A stretch of 64,000 bases of DNA from Ridgeia piscesae (GCA_025642075.2 JAODUO010000145.1:55001-119000); one strand, 5' to 3'; counted from the first letter of the stretch, positions 36,776 through 50,230 are shown. Numbers and translations are program-made. The notes: generated by a model from the sequence alone, not told the origin.

Positions 36776-36938
36776 ATGGGAGTGGCGACCAATGAAACGT
36801 ATCGAGATACGAACGCCAACGACAAGTTTTGTATTGTCTCGGCTTTTTCTCCGTTATGATTGTGGATGAAACACAACATATTATATAAAACAACAGAAAA
36901 GTAAAAGTAATTTTATATGCGTTTTGTTTTCTTTCCAT
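36672..36938 (-). other. 88-codon ORF in the 3' flank of FREP-A
   Basis: Counterpart of 12937-13200 (MERKQNAYKITFTFLLFYII). Its second half is satellite. Confidence 0.25.
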
Positions 36939-37004
36939 AGCAATACGACAGCTAATTCCATTGCGGTTGGATTACAAAGCTGTGATTTGCAGATAATGCG
37001 GACT

Positions 37005-37327
37005 TCATCCAAATGGGATAACCATGCGATTCGTTAGTGACGTGGCCATTTGGATGTAGTCGTGGAGGGGTCGAAGTTTCATCTCAGCAAACGTGAGCGA
37101 GTTCTCCAATCCACCATAATCATTGTAGAAAGTATACCAAAGAATCCCTCCCTTATAAGACCGAACTTTTCCGTCGTTTCTGTATGGTCCATTCAGAGTT
37201 GCAGAGACCATACATATAAAGTGCCACCAGGCCGCTTTGAGCAATCTTGCACAGTGGTCACGTTGGCCGTCGTTGTCTCTGTCTGGCGTGCTGAACCTAC
37301 TGTTATTTTCACGTCCCATACTGTCTC
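37005..37327 (-). CDS. FREP-A last coding exon with extended C-terminus
   Basis: 323 nt after GTTTCAG. GDSMGRENNSRFSTPDRDND to EMKLRP, then an 18-residue extension to the TGA at 37005. FREP-B stops one residue after this Pro. Confidence 0.85.
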
Positions 37328-37950
37328 CTGAAACACAAACAATGGACACTATCCCATGCGAATCACCAATTGTGAATATAATCATATCAAAGCACAATGC
37401 AAATGCGTTTGCCAATTCGTTAACTGTTATTTCACTGCTACTACGTGCCTGGGTTCAATCCATACAGGCTTCCGGTGCTGAGGAACCTATGAAGTACATA
37501 TCGATAAGATGGACAGTTGTGATTTGGAAAACGCAAATTTCAACAGCTCATCTACAAAGTGATTTCAAATGCCTTAGTTTTTTTTATTTATCACGTTGAC
37601 AAAAGTGATGTATCCAGTATATTAATTTCATAAAGGCGACTAACCGACTTATCTTGGTATAGCATTGTGCGGGATATTCATCAAAACGTGAGCTGTATTT
37701 AAAAAAGGGCTGTGTCAAGATAACATTTGATAGTAACAGTAATAGTAAAAAGAAAGAGGGTAATGTTAGAGTAAAAATACTGAAATAGTGTACTACTTGG
37801 ACTTGAACGAATTTGCGTGCATAGCCAAACCAAATACAATTTACAATACAAGACAAACACTAAACAACAATTCATTCTCAGGTACGACTCTAAATGATGA
37901 TCCTAGTCACGTGCTAGCGTCTGTGAGTGCGCACGCGAGATTCATTGTGT

Positions 37951-38035
37951 GCACGCCACGCCACGCCACGCCACGCCACGCCACGCCACGCCACGCCACG
38001 CCACGCCACGACACGACACGACACGACACGACACG
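37951..38035. repeat. (CCACG)n / (ACACG)n array
   Basis: Pentanucleotide repeat; paralog of 14345-14522. Confidence 0.9.
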
Positions 38036-38059
38036 CCCGCACACGCACATGAATAATAT

Positions 38060-38129
38060 ATAAATAAATATATATAATTATATATATAATTATATATATA
38101 CATATATATAAAATATATATATATATATG

Positions 38130-38192
<63 letters not shown>
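38060..38192. repeat. (TA)n-rich tract
   Basis: Interrupted TA repeats. Confidence 0.9.
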
Positions 38193-38198
<6 letters not shown>

Positions 38199-38202
38199 GC
38201 AT

Positions 38203-38566
<364 letters not shown>

Positions 38567-38599
38567 TAAATGGACACAGTTACTTTTAGAAACCAGTTT

Positions 38600-39784
38600 G
38601 TCGTACGTTTTGGAATGGGTTGTGATGGGAGAAGTGAGTAGACGACATAAATGCTTTACTACCTTACAAAGCGGTCACCTACTACTATATCAGTGTAGGG
38701 AAAACAACAGCGAAGCAGGAATAGGCTTTGTCATAATCAAGAAAAGGAATGTCTATTGTCTTTCTATTTCCAGTTTAGTGAATGTAAACAACACCATTCC
38801 TAGAGAAGCCCTTGCATAACAAAGCGTTATAAATTAACGATAGTGCAAGAGTATCCACAAATATCATCACATGAATGAGACCTAAGGGAAATCAAACTAC
38901 CACACGAGAGTGATGGAAAACCTCGGTGAGCAAATCAGGGAAACTAATAAGTCCTTTTGGAACAAAACCTTTTGGGCAAATGTAGGCTTGACATGGAAAC
39001 AAAAAGGTTATTCCTTGGTAGAATTAACACAGTAATAAAGTACAAAATAATGAATATCAAGTTTCAGAAGAAAGCAGAAAGATATTGGAATAGCCCAAAC
39101 TTTGAGACGAATAATGAAATTCCTCCTAACAAAGAGGCGAAACGTCGTCACAGACGTAACAGTGATAAACCAAGTCACCTTTGGAAGTTACAACAATGAG
39201 CAATATCAAGCTGGACGCAGAGGTGAATAGGAAACATGAAGCCAACACGAATTGATACCCCACACGTAGTACCAAGACGATCGAAATCCAATTGAGAAAC
39301 AGATTCGAGATACTACAGGAACTAGACGACATTGACACCACAAACGAACACATCACACGCTTGATCTAGCTAAGGGGATAAGCAGAGCTAAGGCAATCAA
39401 CATGCCTTTTAAATGGAAGATATTGGTACAAACACAAGCCCTGATGAAATAGCGGAAAACAGCGACCGTCAACAGCGAATAGCGTAAGAAGAAATTTGGA
39501 AGACTATAAAAATGCGGAGGACACCATAGCCAAGACACCATAGGAGAAATGAACACGGCATCATCAAGCCTAAAGAAAGTCGGAAGAATTCTACATCCAG
39601 CTATGCCAGAGTGAACAAAGTATTACAATACACACTAACCCGAAAGAGGTAACTGAGATTACACCACGAGCTGTCTAAACAGTTTCAAATCGTTTTCATC
39701 AGCGCCAAATTACCAAATTCGACCGCTTAATGATATAGGATTAAGGCTACTGCACCTCATAGCAACCAAACGACAGGTTTATTC

Positions 39785-39823
<39 letters not shown>

Positions 39824-39897
39824 GCGTGTGTGTGTGTTCGTTTGAGTGTGTGTGTTTCGTTTGTGTGTTGTGTGTGTGTGTGTGTGTGTGTTGTGTG

Positions 39898-39930
<33 letters not shown>

Positions 39931-40690
39931 GTGTTGTGTGTGTATGTGTGTTTGAGTGTTTGTATGTGTGTTCGTTTGTGTGTGTATGTGTGTTTGTGCG
40001 TGTTTGTTTGTGAGTGTGTGTGTGTGTGTGTGTGTGTTCGTTTGTGTTGTGTGTGTGTGTGTTTTGTGTGTGTGTGTGGTGTGGGGGGCATCTAAATCGA
40101 TCATGGTATAGCCTCTCACCTATAAGACGTATGAATAATGGGAAGACCATATACCAGACCATAGACCATATACACATCGAGACAATAAAGGCAAAATATA
40201 TAATCTCGAAGACACTTGCTAAGCCGTACAGTAAATGCTTATCGGGAAATACAGCACCGTGTAAAAATATTAAGTAATCTTCAAGAAGGGAGATAAGAAA
40301 GGATTTCATAACTACACAGCGATATGCATGAAAGAAACGCCTATAAAGTACATATGAAAGTACAAACAAAAATAATAAAGAAGATTACGACAACCATCCA
40401 CGAGAAATGGAATCAACGGGTACTCAACGACATATCATATCCTCGTCATAAACCACTTGGAGAAGAACCGATAACGGAATAACCCGCTCTTCATCGCGTT
40501 CTTTGACTGTGTGAAAACAGTCGTCTTCGGGCAAACTCAAGCAGTACTGACATCGCTTCAGGTACAGGGGCTAGAAGATGTGTACATCGACATTTAGAAA
40601 AACATCTACAACCTCAGCACTTTATCAAAATATCCGATCGCCGAGGATTTTCGGAACTAATTGAGAGTTTTTAGTAAATGTGGTCTTTTT
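38600..40690 (+). mobile_element. Decayed LINE in FREP-A intron 4
   Basis: Same insertion as 14880-16330: shared flanks, remnants of the endonuclease end (TMSNIKLDAEVNRKHE) and RT (QAVLTSLQVQGLEDVYID). Heavily mutated; a GT tract lies inside. Confidence 0.7.
39786..40086. repeat. Imperfect (GT)n tract
   Basis: 300 bp of GT with TTGT and TTCGTT interruptions; paralog of 15651-15777. Confidence 0.95.
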
Positions 40691-40823
40691 TGTTTTCGCG
40701 TTGCTTGGTGATTCTGCTGGTTTTGTATTGATAGGTGTATGTTACTATTTCAGAGAAAGCGCGCGTTCCAAGGTAAAGTAAGTTTTAAGAACAGCGTAAT
40801 TAATTAATATAAATCGTAGTCAC

Positions 40824-40988
40824 CTGCAGTGCCTGTATATTTTCCCAGAGTCATCCTGTAATCGTCATGTTCGCTGGCCACCTTGAACCACTCGTATTCT
40901 GCATATTTGACGCGACCAGTGACATCACGAAGGTCAACTCGTAGAGAATATGACATTTGTGCAGTAATTTCGTGTAGGTTATCATTTC
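40824..40988 (-). CDS. FREP-A fourth coding exon (FReD)
   Basis: 165 nt: NDNLHEITAQMSYSLRVDL to GKYTGTA. Intact; acceptor TTTTCCAG, donor GTGACT. Confidence 0.85.
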
Positions 40989-42269
40989 CTGGAAAACGCA
41001 CGAGGCTTACTCTATCGGTTTGTTACATATTTATCGTAGTCGTTCCTATGTGTAACCATGATGATATATGTTGTTAAACTTTTGCGTCGTCAATAAGTAT
41101 ATGCTAAATCAGATTATATTCACGTTTTATGATATATTCATTTTTAATTGGACGACACACTTTTCCATGTAGTGTATTATATATTGATGTATTTTTAATG
41201 CTTTTGAATGTTTTCAGTATTACTCAGATATTGTTAGTGTAATTCAATTATTAAATTTTACGTGTGATTGATTGAATTTATTCAGTAAAATAAAATAGAT
41301 GCACACCGTTACATTAACATTAAAACTAATATAAAGTAGAAGTGTACACACACAAACACACACAAACACACACACACGCACGCACGCACGCACGCGCGCG
41401 CGCACAAATACACACATAAAATAAATAAATATTATCAAAACGAATATGGTCACATACCAGTTCATAATTATTGTGTTGATAAAACATTGAAATAGAACTT
41501 GAAGAATGTGGTCCTGAGCCACCAGTCTATCTTAGAAAAAATGTATTCCTTACAATAATCTAAGAACAACACTGTTTAGATTGACAAGTTAGAATCCTTT
41601 CATAATTTTTCCTATTCTAGTCATTTATGTTCCGTTAGAAAGACGCTGAGAAGATTGAACAATTGTTTCGATAATAAAATAATATACCTAGCACAGACAT
41701 TGATATCCATCTTTTAGCATCCATTTTGTACTCTTCTCTCTGTACGCTGGAACTAGAACAACCCTAATTACACTCAAGTCTTCGGGGATATTTATTTAAA
41801 AATAATGAGGTTTATCTATGGCATAACTTCCATGTTTATTCAACCTAGCACGAACTCAGCCAAGCCTATTCCTTGTTAGCGCTAATACTGTTTAAAATAT
41901 TGGACACTTGTTCTACCGCTGTGATTTCCCAAAGTTGTATCTCCGAAGTCTGTTGTATCTCTCTGAAGTCTGAGACAATCACCTGGATACCAGATCTTCA
42001 AGCCGGGACACAGTGGAGTTAACTCCAAACGTTTATTCCAATTTGTACAATCTTAGGACATTGCACCCAACGCATGACAAATCTAATATTTTCAGTTAGC
42101 AATGATGCAGAGTAACTACAGCCATCTTTAAAATATGACGTTACTTTCGGTTTTAAAGACTTGTTATCAGACATACTTAAGCGAAGCAGTTACAACAATT
42201 CTAGTCAAAATAGTTTGGTAGGCTTTTAAACCCTGGTAGTAAGTATGCGAATAAATTGTGTTCACACAC
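40989..42269 (-). other. FREP-A intron 3
   Basis: Contains a CA/CGCA microsatellite at 41349-41404; no gene. Confidence 0.6.
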
Positions 42270-42366
42270 CAATCCAAAAGTTACGCGAAGGGTCGCCAAA
42301 TCCCTTCTTGTAAGCGTCCCAGTCTCGGTTGAAGTCGGTCGTGTTGTCGACACGACGTTGAAAGAC
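42270..42366 (-). CDS. FREP-A third coding exon (FReD)
   Basis: 97 nt: [16 protein letters not shown], then [10 protein letters not shown]. Intact. Confidence 0.85.
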
Positions 42367-42585
42367 CTGTTATCAACAAAGGACACCCACGTAAGATATT
42401 AAACAATGCAAGAATTAAGCACTTTTCAAGTTGTTTTTGCTTTACTATTTATGCATACACTGCCAACAGTAAATCATCATTTAAAATAAGGATGTTTTAT
42501 TTCAAAGGAGCAAAGCAATTTTGCTCCAGAAGCTTATCGTGAATTTTTTAACGACTTTCGTAAAACTTTCTAAGTGTACTTGCAC

Positions 42586-42727
<142 letters not shown>

Positions 42728-42854
42728 ATTGTTATACATGTACGTATGTATGTGGGTTTGCGTTTGTTTATGTATCTTTCAGTATATGTGAATATGGCAG
42801 AGAAGAGCGATGTATCTAATCCCGGCTGAATACTCAGGGTGCATTACGACTTAC

Positions 42855-43076
42855 CATCCAACCTCCACCGTCTGTAACCATATCGCAAAGTAAGCGAATG
42901 GGTGTATTCCTCACATAAATGTTGTATATGCCGTTTTTACGGTAGCCTCTGTTCCTTAGTTCATAGCAGTTGGGGCCTGAAGCAATCACATTCCTACTTA
43001 GCGTCGTAGTTAGGAGCTGCATTCGTTTTCGTTATCATGCGACGAAGTCTCTTTTTTTCTTTCCACTCCCGTAGGG
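42855..43076 (-). pseudogene. FREP-A second coding exon, frameshifted
   Basis: Enters in frame as ALREWKEKKRLRRMITKT, then shifts. The FReD part GPNCYELRNRGYRKNGIYNI and VTDGGGWM is in the +1 frame. In that frame TGA and TAA lie upstream, so no alternative in-exon start rescues it. Confidence 0.85.
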
Positions 43077-43199
43077 CTGCAAATGCAAAATAAAATGCGT
43101 TATTTTATTAATTTGTACGAGGAAAATAACATCTTGATCGCCTATCCCGTAGCGTTGGTTCTATCTTGACCGACAGACCGGCCTCTATAAAAAGGAGAC

Positions 43200-43440
43200 C
43201 TTGCCTCATATTCTCTGTGGCCAATGTATCCCGATGAGTGACCGTTTCGTATTCTGCAGGCTTCACGCAATAGCGTTACACAGTAATTATGGAAACACGA
43301 TTGCGTTATACAAAAGTAATTGCAGTCGCTATCTGATGTGTTGTCTTCGCGGTCAAAGAGACCGCATGGGACTGATAGATGCGAATGCAAGCATTTTTTG
43401 GCGAAACAAGTCCTCAACGTCTCCGACCGGGGATCCAAGT
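43200..43440 (-). other. Conserved intron-1 segment of FREP-A (copy 3 of 3)
   Basis: Minus frame CGLFDREDNTSDSDCNYFCI is open for 118 codons around it. The plus-strand TATA-like site is degraded (TATACAAAAG). Confidence 0.45.
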
Positions 43441-43559
43441 ATCTTTCTCGTAATCCATTGTTAAGCATCAAGGTCGAATTCATGGCTGATGCTTGCACTT
43501 CTGGTTTGTCGACTTTGATTTATAATGTTTGACGATATCGTTGACTTTGTATAGGTACT

Positions 43560-44340
43560 GATGAGGAGCAATTGGTGAAGTTGAAGAAATCCGCGCCACG
43601 TTGGAAGGGCTGCATAGCGGTTCTCTATAAAGAAGTCCGACTCCAGGGAGTTCTTGTGCAGTGCTTGACTGCTGGGGTAAATGTCTTCATCAAACCTGAG
43701 GGTGATAGTTGTATTCGGTAGTAGAAGGTTTTAAAGGTGTGTTTTAAATGAATGCTGAATGTTGCAATATTCGCGACTGAACGGATAGAAGGAAGTATAT
43801 TCCAAAGAGTAGGTGCAGCTATATAATATTCCTAGTCCCATTATTAGTATTTAACCTAGGGTGAAAAATAAAATCTGAACTAGATGTTCTGGATAAGTTT
43901 AATTACAAGAATAACCAATGAAAGTAAACGGCTTTTTTCAGGCCTCTTTCTGTTTTAAACACTATTCCAACTGCGGATGTCACTAGTAGAGTAAACTACC
44001 CTTGTACAAAATATTGCCCTTATTGATATAACAAAATAATTCTTAGCAAGGGTGTTGAGAATACGTCTTTATGTTTTATTCGGTCTATGCCACCTCTAAA
44101 GTATCTACATTGGCTTTGTAATCGAGAACATCTAGTTTAATTGTTTTTTAAGTGTTCAGATCTCAATGCATAGCCAGTAATACTGGAATGCGGTCCTATG
44201 TCGTTTGAAACAACACAATCTAAGACTTGCTATTTGGGTTCCAATGCGCATAGTTTAATTGCTTAACATTTGCTTAGGGACCCAAACATGAATATCACAA
44301 TATTTTCATATGCTAATTGGTGTGTCAAAATATGAAAGTA
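43560..44340 (-). mobile_element. Old L2/CR1-like LINE 3' fragment, uninterrupted copy
   Basis: Matches 19690-20181 plus 25131-25560; holds the empty Harbinger site at 44020-44022. Confidence 0.5.
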
Positions 44341-44719
44341 CCGCCAGGCGGTTATTAGGAATATAGTATAGAAAGCACACAGCAATATAATTGAATGGTA
44401 TGCACACGTAGAATATAAACTTACGATAGAGCACATAACGGGCGGCTATTATGATACAAAACGTTCATTTTTTTTCCTCTGCGAACAATCTTTCTAATTA
44501 TATTAACGTCGTACACTCAATTTCACGAGATAGTCACGGCGTCGTGAACTAGTGAGATTAGCAACTGTTTATTACTAGTGATGTTAACACACACCCCCGA
44601 CATTCAGCAACATTCGTGCATAACGCAACTGCGTAGAAAAAGCGGTATTGTGCCATTTTCCTACGAAGTATTGTACACGTTTTACGCATGTTAGCGAGTC
44701 AATGTGCACTGTGAAATAT

Positions 44720-47530
44720 ATATATATATATGATAATACATTATACATTAATACGTGTCGAAATTATGGCCATAGCGCTTCACAACATATTACAATTTAA
44801 AAGACATAAAAAGATATATGTATACAAGACAAATACTAGTGTTTTTAAAATAAATGTAAACATATATGTATAGGTATATAAACAAATAAAATTAGTACGG
44901 TATTAAATAGTTTAGCACATTTAAATAAATTACGTATTAGTCATAACAACGCATACTAACTGGTCTAGTGTATAATTACATTGCAATGATACTGATAAAT
45001 GACGGAATGGGTATAGTTATTATTAGTAATAAATAGTTTAGTATATGTTAAAACTGTAAAATAATAATAATCACGTAACAATAATGCCAACAAGTAAGTG
45101 TATGTAATGATAATATTACCAAATAATCTAGTACAAAATAATAATGTTCATGTCGTATTACACTAATATGCAGTACGAACACAATGTGTCTTCAGTAGAC
45201 GTTTGAAGCTGGTGAGATTGTCACAAGTCTTAATGACCGTTGATAAATGGTTCATAAGGGACGCAGCAGCGACAGAGAAGAGCAGTCTCCAGCTTTGGTA
45301 CGGGTACCGTTCACTTCTAACGTGTTAGTGTTCGTAGAGGGCAGTGTTCTTGTCGGTTGATACGGGCACACGAGTTCACACAAATACACTGGCGCGTCGT
45401 TGTGCATGGCTGTGTAAGTTAATACAAGTAGCTTGAAATTAACTCTGCACACAATGGGCAGCCAGTGGAGTTCGCGCAACAAGGGTGTGGCACTGTCGCT
45501 ACAGGGGCTAGGCACAATCAAGTAGTCAAGTAGGCATTGACAACGCGTTCCTTTGCGGGTTTAATTTGATTAACGTTGCGCAGGTAGAAAGAGCAAGCAC
45601 TGATAGTTTGCGACACTTGCTTCTTCATGTCATGGTGCCTATCAGTGCAAACACCCAGACATTGAACACAAAGCGAAGCCGTAACTGTAGCCACACCAAC
45701 GCGAATCACACTTTTATCCACGATTGCATCTGCGGACATAGACACAATCGGAAGATATTGTGTCTTGCCATCGTTCATGAACATAGAATTCAGTGCCATC
45801 CAGACCTTTACCTCATCTAAACAATCTCCCATTTGCTTAACAGCAGCTATTAATGCAGAATGGGTCAAGTCAAAATGAGCATATACCTGTAAATCGTCGG
45901 CATATTGAAGGAAGAATATTCTATGGGCTCGTATGATGTCACCGATAGGTTGGACGTATAACGAAAAGAGCAGTGGCGCAAGGACAGAGCCTAGCGGGAC
46001 ATCTGTCGTTAGAGTAGTTGTACTCGACGACTGGTCACCGATTACTACTCCCTCCTTCCTCTCTTTCAGATAAGATATTACCCAGTCCAGTGCTTTGCCA
46101 ACAAAGCCGTAGCGCAAACGTAACCGCCTAATCAAGATGTTATGGTTGATCGTATCGAAGGCGGAACTGAAATCAACGAGAAGCAAGATGGTTCCTTGTT
46201 TTTTGTCCATTGCTGTTTTGGCGGCACTTGTAACATACAGCAGCGCAGTTTCTGTCGAATATTAATTTCCGATTCGCCGACTGAAAGCACTCAATCATTT
46301 GTTGATCAGAGACACGCGTCATTATCCTAAGCGCGACCACTTTCTCAATTATTTTGGATAATTGAGTGAGGTTACTCACTGGTCGGTAACTGCTCAAGGT
46401 GTTTTTGTCCAGTGATGGTTTCTTCAAAAGTGGTCGGACAATTGCATGCTTCAACGACTTCGACATCACTCCCTCGTCCAGGGAAGCATTTATGATCCGT
46501 GTGATGGCAGGCTCAATACGGGTTACACTGTCAGTGAGCTGATTTGCAGGCAGAGGATCCAACATACACGTTTTCTTATTAGCACTACAAATCGCTGTGA
46601 TCTCTGTGTTCGTTGTTCGATCAAACACATCAATACAGTCAGTGAAACAACGTATTTCGTCTGATGGCCTATCGATGTCGTTGAAAAACTGCAGACCTGA
46701 TAGGAGATTGTCAATCTTTCCACGAAAGAAACGAGAAAATAGTTTGCATTCTTCAGCGGCCAAACGGAATTCAGGTTGTTGCTGTACACGTTGACCATCG
46801 AGCGATCTCAGTAGACGAAACATGTTTTTGTTGCTTGGCTTTTCCAGTTGATTTCGAAAATAATCCGTTTTGCCTGCGGATGTCAACGCATTACATTCAT
46901 CCCGGGCGGTGACGTATGAATCTCCAGTTATGTTCTTCTCCATACATTATCCTGTTTTCGCTTTTTATTCCTGGCGACATCGATGTCAGTGTCATACCAT
47001 GGGGGTGGTGTTGTGTCTCGTACCCGCACGTTACGCCATGGGGCAAGTCTGTCGAGGCAATCGGTGAGACAGGTGTTATACACATGTACCAATTCATCAG
47101 CTTGTCGATCATTTGTGCATGCACACATGTCACTACACACAGACGTAATGTAAATTCGTAGTGCGTAAGCATCGATGTTTTTAAAGTCCCGCTTTGTAAT
47201 CGTGTTGGTTTCTACTGCAGGCTTCAGCGCTCTAAGTTTGAGTTCAATGCGATGGTGATCAGACAGAAAGTCGGGATGCACAGTAACGGACGTGATGAAG
47301 TTGTCGTCAGTCTGATTCACTACGGGATCAAGATTATGTCCAGTTTGATGTGTTGGCGAATATACGTGTTGGATCAGGTTGTACGATTCAAGCAGAGTGC
47401 GAAGTGGTTCGGACTTGAGCATATCGTCGTAATGAACGTTAAAATACCAAAATGCTTCGTAGTTACGCCGACGACACCGGGAGCCCCGTCCCCGTACCAC
47501 CTCGTACGCCTACCACCGCGGGGTTAACCC
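44720..47530 (-). mobile_element. L2/CR1-like LINE with endonuclease and RT, in FREP-A intron 1
   Basis: Four minus frames in order. 47500-46928 is the endonuclease C-terminal half (YFNVHYDD, SDHHRIELKLRAL). 46943-46173 is the linker and RT start (SSYRPVSNLTQLSKIIEKVV). 46210-45518 is the RT core (FSSAFDTINH, VPLGSVLAPLLFSLY, catalytic QYADDLQVY). 45521-45252 is the C-terminus (LRELHWLPIVCRVNFKLLVL). The 3' UTR ends near 44720 beside a TA run. At least three frameshifts. A and B copies differ here: it is absent from FREP-B intron 1. Confidence 0.9.
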
Positions 47531-47539
47531 CCAATTTTT

Positions 47540-48890
47540 CCCGCTGTTAGCTTCACCACCACAACCACCAGCAGCAGAAGCGGCGACAACGGGGGTGTTG
47601 GCCATGGTTCCGTTTCCGGCTCGTGTGGTAAGTCCTTGCTAATACCATGTTTCCATTTGTTTTAATTGTGTGATTATCTATGCCATGCCATGCACTGCTT
47701 CAATTCTTGTCTCTCCAACAGGGAGTGAAACTATGACAGATTTGTTTTTTTAAAGCGTAAAATCACCTGACCCTAGTGCGCCATAATACGTGACAGTGAT
47801 TTAAACACACGTAATATTTTAATGATTGGAACGAAATGTTAAAGGGAACGAAAAGGGAAAAGTGATATGCTACGCATGTCAAAACGTTAATAGGAACCAA
47901 CCATTTCCAACGGTAATCACATTTTTAATGTAACTGGTTTATGAATAAAATATGCTTTAATACATCGTCTGTCGAACGTCATGTGCGCCATTATTGGTAG
48001 TCTGTGACGTCAGGAGTTATCTTTGCACATCTGTCAGGTTGCACTTTCCGAGTGCTCAACGTGAAAAACCGAGTCATTTAAAGTGTTATATTGGGCCGGC
48101 CCTATAGTATCGTTCATGCGAATTGATCCCCGATCCGCCTTGGTATGGCGCTGCTAGTCGTATCTCTTCTAGCCTTACTGTCACGTAGGTTTACCTTATT
48201 TCTAAAATACCTATGCGTCTTGTCATGCGAACGTGACATCTTTCAAAGTAAAACTAATAATAATTAACAATAACCACCAAAGTCACGGTGAAGGTATTCA
48301 TTGGTGCGGCTGCGGACGACCCAAAACGCTTAGTCCATCATGGCCGGCGCCCAGCTCAGCCTTGATCCATGCCGTGTTTTCCCGGTACCTTCTAGAACAT
48401 TAACTGTGGTGGACGTTTATGAAAAATATAATTATGTACATATGTCATAACGACAGATACAGCAATTGTTCTAATGATACAATATTTAAATCATTTAGAT
48501 ACCGATAATTTGATATCTACTAACCGTCTTGCCGTTTGAATTGGCTGTGCGCTCGACGGAAAATGTCCGGGGTTTGGACAACTGTGGTCGGTGACTAAAT
48601 ATCGTTTGCACAGCTCGATGCTTCAAAACTCGATGTCGCCATCGTTTCTGCGGATATTGACCCACTGTACGGTGAGAAACACCCTCTTCGAAGCAACGTT
48701 CTTCGAAGTGCGCCGAATAAAGTAAACTATATTTCGAGGGTTTCCATCCACGATCTAGTCCGTCCACATTTACGAAGCCATGCACTGCTTCAGTTCTGGT
48801 CTCTCCAACAGGGAGTGAAACTACGACAGATTTAATTTTATTTTCATTGTATTGTTACAGCCATATGCCGAGCAGTATGCTATGAAAAGA
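47540..48890 (-). other. FREP-A intron 1, 5' part
   Basis: Two short repeats of GCACTGCTTCA to CAACAGGGAGTGAAACTA at 47692-47735 and 48783-48825. No gene seen. Confidence 0.5.
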
Positions 48891-48898
48891 CTACATAC

Positions 48899-49174
48899 CG
48901 TCGCGGTTTTTAGACAAAACCTCAGCATATCGCTTCAAATCCTTCTCGTTCCGCTGCAGGATCTCATTTATTCGTGACAACAGCCGCTCTTCCGCTTTGC
49001 CTTCCAGAGATCCAGTACTTCGATGTAGTCGGTTCACCTTGTCCGTCAATTCAGTCACTTCTCGTTCGATGTTGCGACATCGTCTCCAGGTAAACTGCGA
49101 CACGGCTTGTGCTGGGTTCATGAGAAGTGTCACGACACATGTCACCAGTAGACATCTCACCGTTGTCGACATGG
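48899..49174 (-). CDS. FREP-A first coding exon (signal peptide and coiled coil)
   Basis: Acceptor ATGCAG, CC, ATG at 49172; donor GTATGT at 48898. Reads MSTTVRCLLVTCVVTLLMNP, AQA cleavage site, TWRRC with conserved Cys32, then charged heptads to LSKNRD. 91 codons plus one base. Confidence 0.85.
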
Positions 49175-49350
49175 CTGCATGGGTAATAGTAATAATAACA
49201 ATAATTTAATTATGTATTATGCTTAGTGTATCCGAATAAAATACTGACTCAAAAGCGTTACACATGTAAAATTTCAATCACAACAGTTTATGCAAAAAAT
49301 ATTATACATTACTAAACATTATGTAAAGATTTACTGATAATGAGTAATAT

Positions 49351-49356
<6 letters not shown>

Positions 49357-49405
<49 letters not shown>
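49357..49405. repeat. (TA)n microsatellite
   Basis: About 24 TA units in the FREP-A 5'-UTR intron. Confidence 0.95.
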
Positions 49406-49409
<4 letters not shown>

Positions 49410-49497
49410 AATAGTAGTAAATGCTGCCGCCTACTTCTTCACCGTTATTCGGCTATAAAATGTAATACATCTGCGCGACAACGTAAACCCACGTCAC

Positions 49498-49650
49498 CTT
49501 GTTCAATCATCCGGTCCACGGAACCAGTTACATCAGAACAACCTGGTCCGGGTAATTTCCAGTGATGGCGCAAGTCGGACGCTGATGAATACTCTCCTGT
49601 TGTTAAAACTGTGACACAATTTAGATAATTTTGGTTACAACACTGTAGGA
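49498..49650 (-). other. FREP-A noncoding 5' exon
   Basis: Ends GAACAAG before donor GTGACG at 49497, then splices to the CAG at 49175-49177. Homologous to 30783-30950 and to plus-strand 62490-62639. 5' limit not determined. Confidence 0.65.
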
Positions 49651-49654
49651 GAAC

Positions 49655-49700
49655 TGTGACGTCATGAAATACGTCATTGCGCCTGATCACGTGATGACTT
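49655..49700 (-). promoter_or_regulatory. FREP-A proximal promoter motifs
   Basis: Perfect TGACGTCA (49657-49664), a second ACGTCAT, and E-box CACGTG (49688-49693), matching the FREP-B and FREP-D upstream sequences. Confidence 0.5.
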
Positions 49701-49819
49701 TTTGATCGAGCACTTAAAAAAATTCTCATCCTGTGACTTAACTGTACCGTGACGTAACCTGAAACAACAGCCAAGTTCACACTTCGTTCGGTCTCGCGGT
49801 CAGTAAGTGACTGTGCAAC

Positions 49820-50230
49820 ATGTCGAGTATATTCCTCACAACTTCTTGATGACCCTCCTCATTGGGGGTATGAATGACTATGTCGTCAATGTAGGTCTCC
49901 ACATTTTCTAGCCCCTTCAGCAGTTTCTGATAATTCTGCAAAATACCGCACCTGCTTTGTTTAGTCCGAATGGCATGTATTTGAACTGCCTCAATTTCCG
50001 AAAGAAACGCAATGAGTTATTTGTGTTCCGTTTTAATTGGTATTTGGCAACATCCTTTCGAGAGATCAGTTTGGGTGAAGCATCGGCTCTGCATCCATTG
50101 CTGCATTTAACTTGCTCAAATAAATGCAGTACCTGTGAGAACCATATATTTTCCTCACGATGACTTGTACACACATATGTGTCTTGACTTCTTTTTTAGT
50201 ATTGCAATAGTTCGTCTTTCAGTCCCGCGC
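49820..50230 (-). mobile_element. Gypsy/Ty3-type reverse transcriptase fragment
   Basis: Minus frame reads SRKDVAKYQLKRNTNN, then FKYMPFGLNKAGAVF. After a frameshift it reads LLKGLENVETYIDDIVIHTP. The MPFGL-x-x-A and YIDD boxes identify an LTR-retrotransposon RT. No LTRs, integrase or gag found nearby. Confidence 0.75.

Noticed and set aside
39747..40369. His/Thr-rich ORFs
   Set aside because: Antisense of an imperfect GT tract.
49445..49780. 111-codon ORF upstream of FREP-A, with a 105-codon counterpart upstream of FREP-B
   Set aside because: Homology is explained by the shared 5' exon and promoter; the frames cross the conserved splice donor and are not kept in FREP-D.
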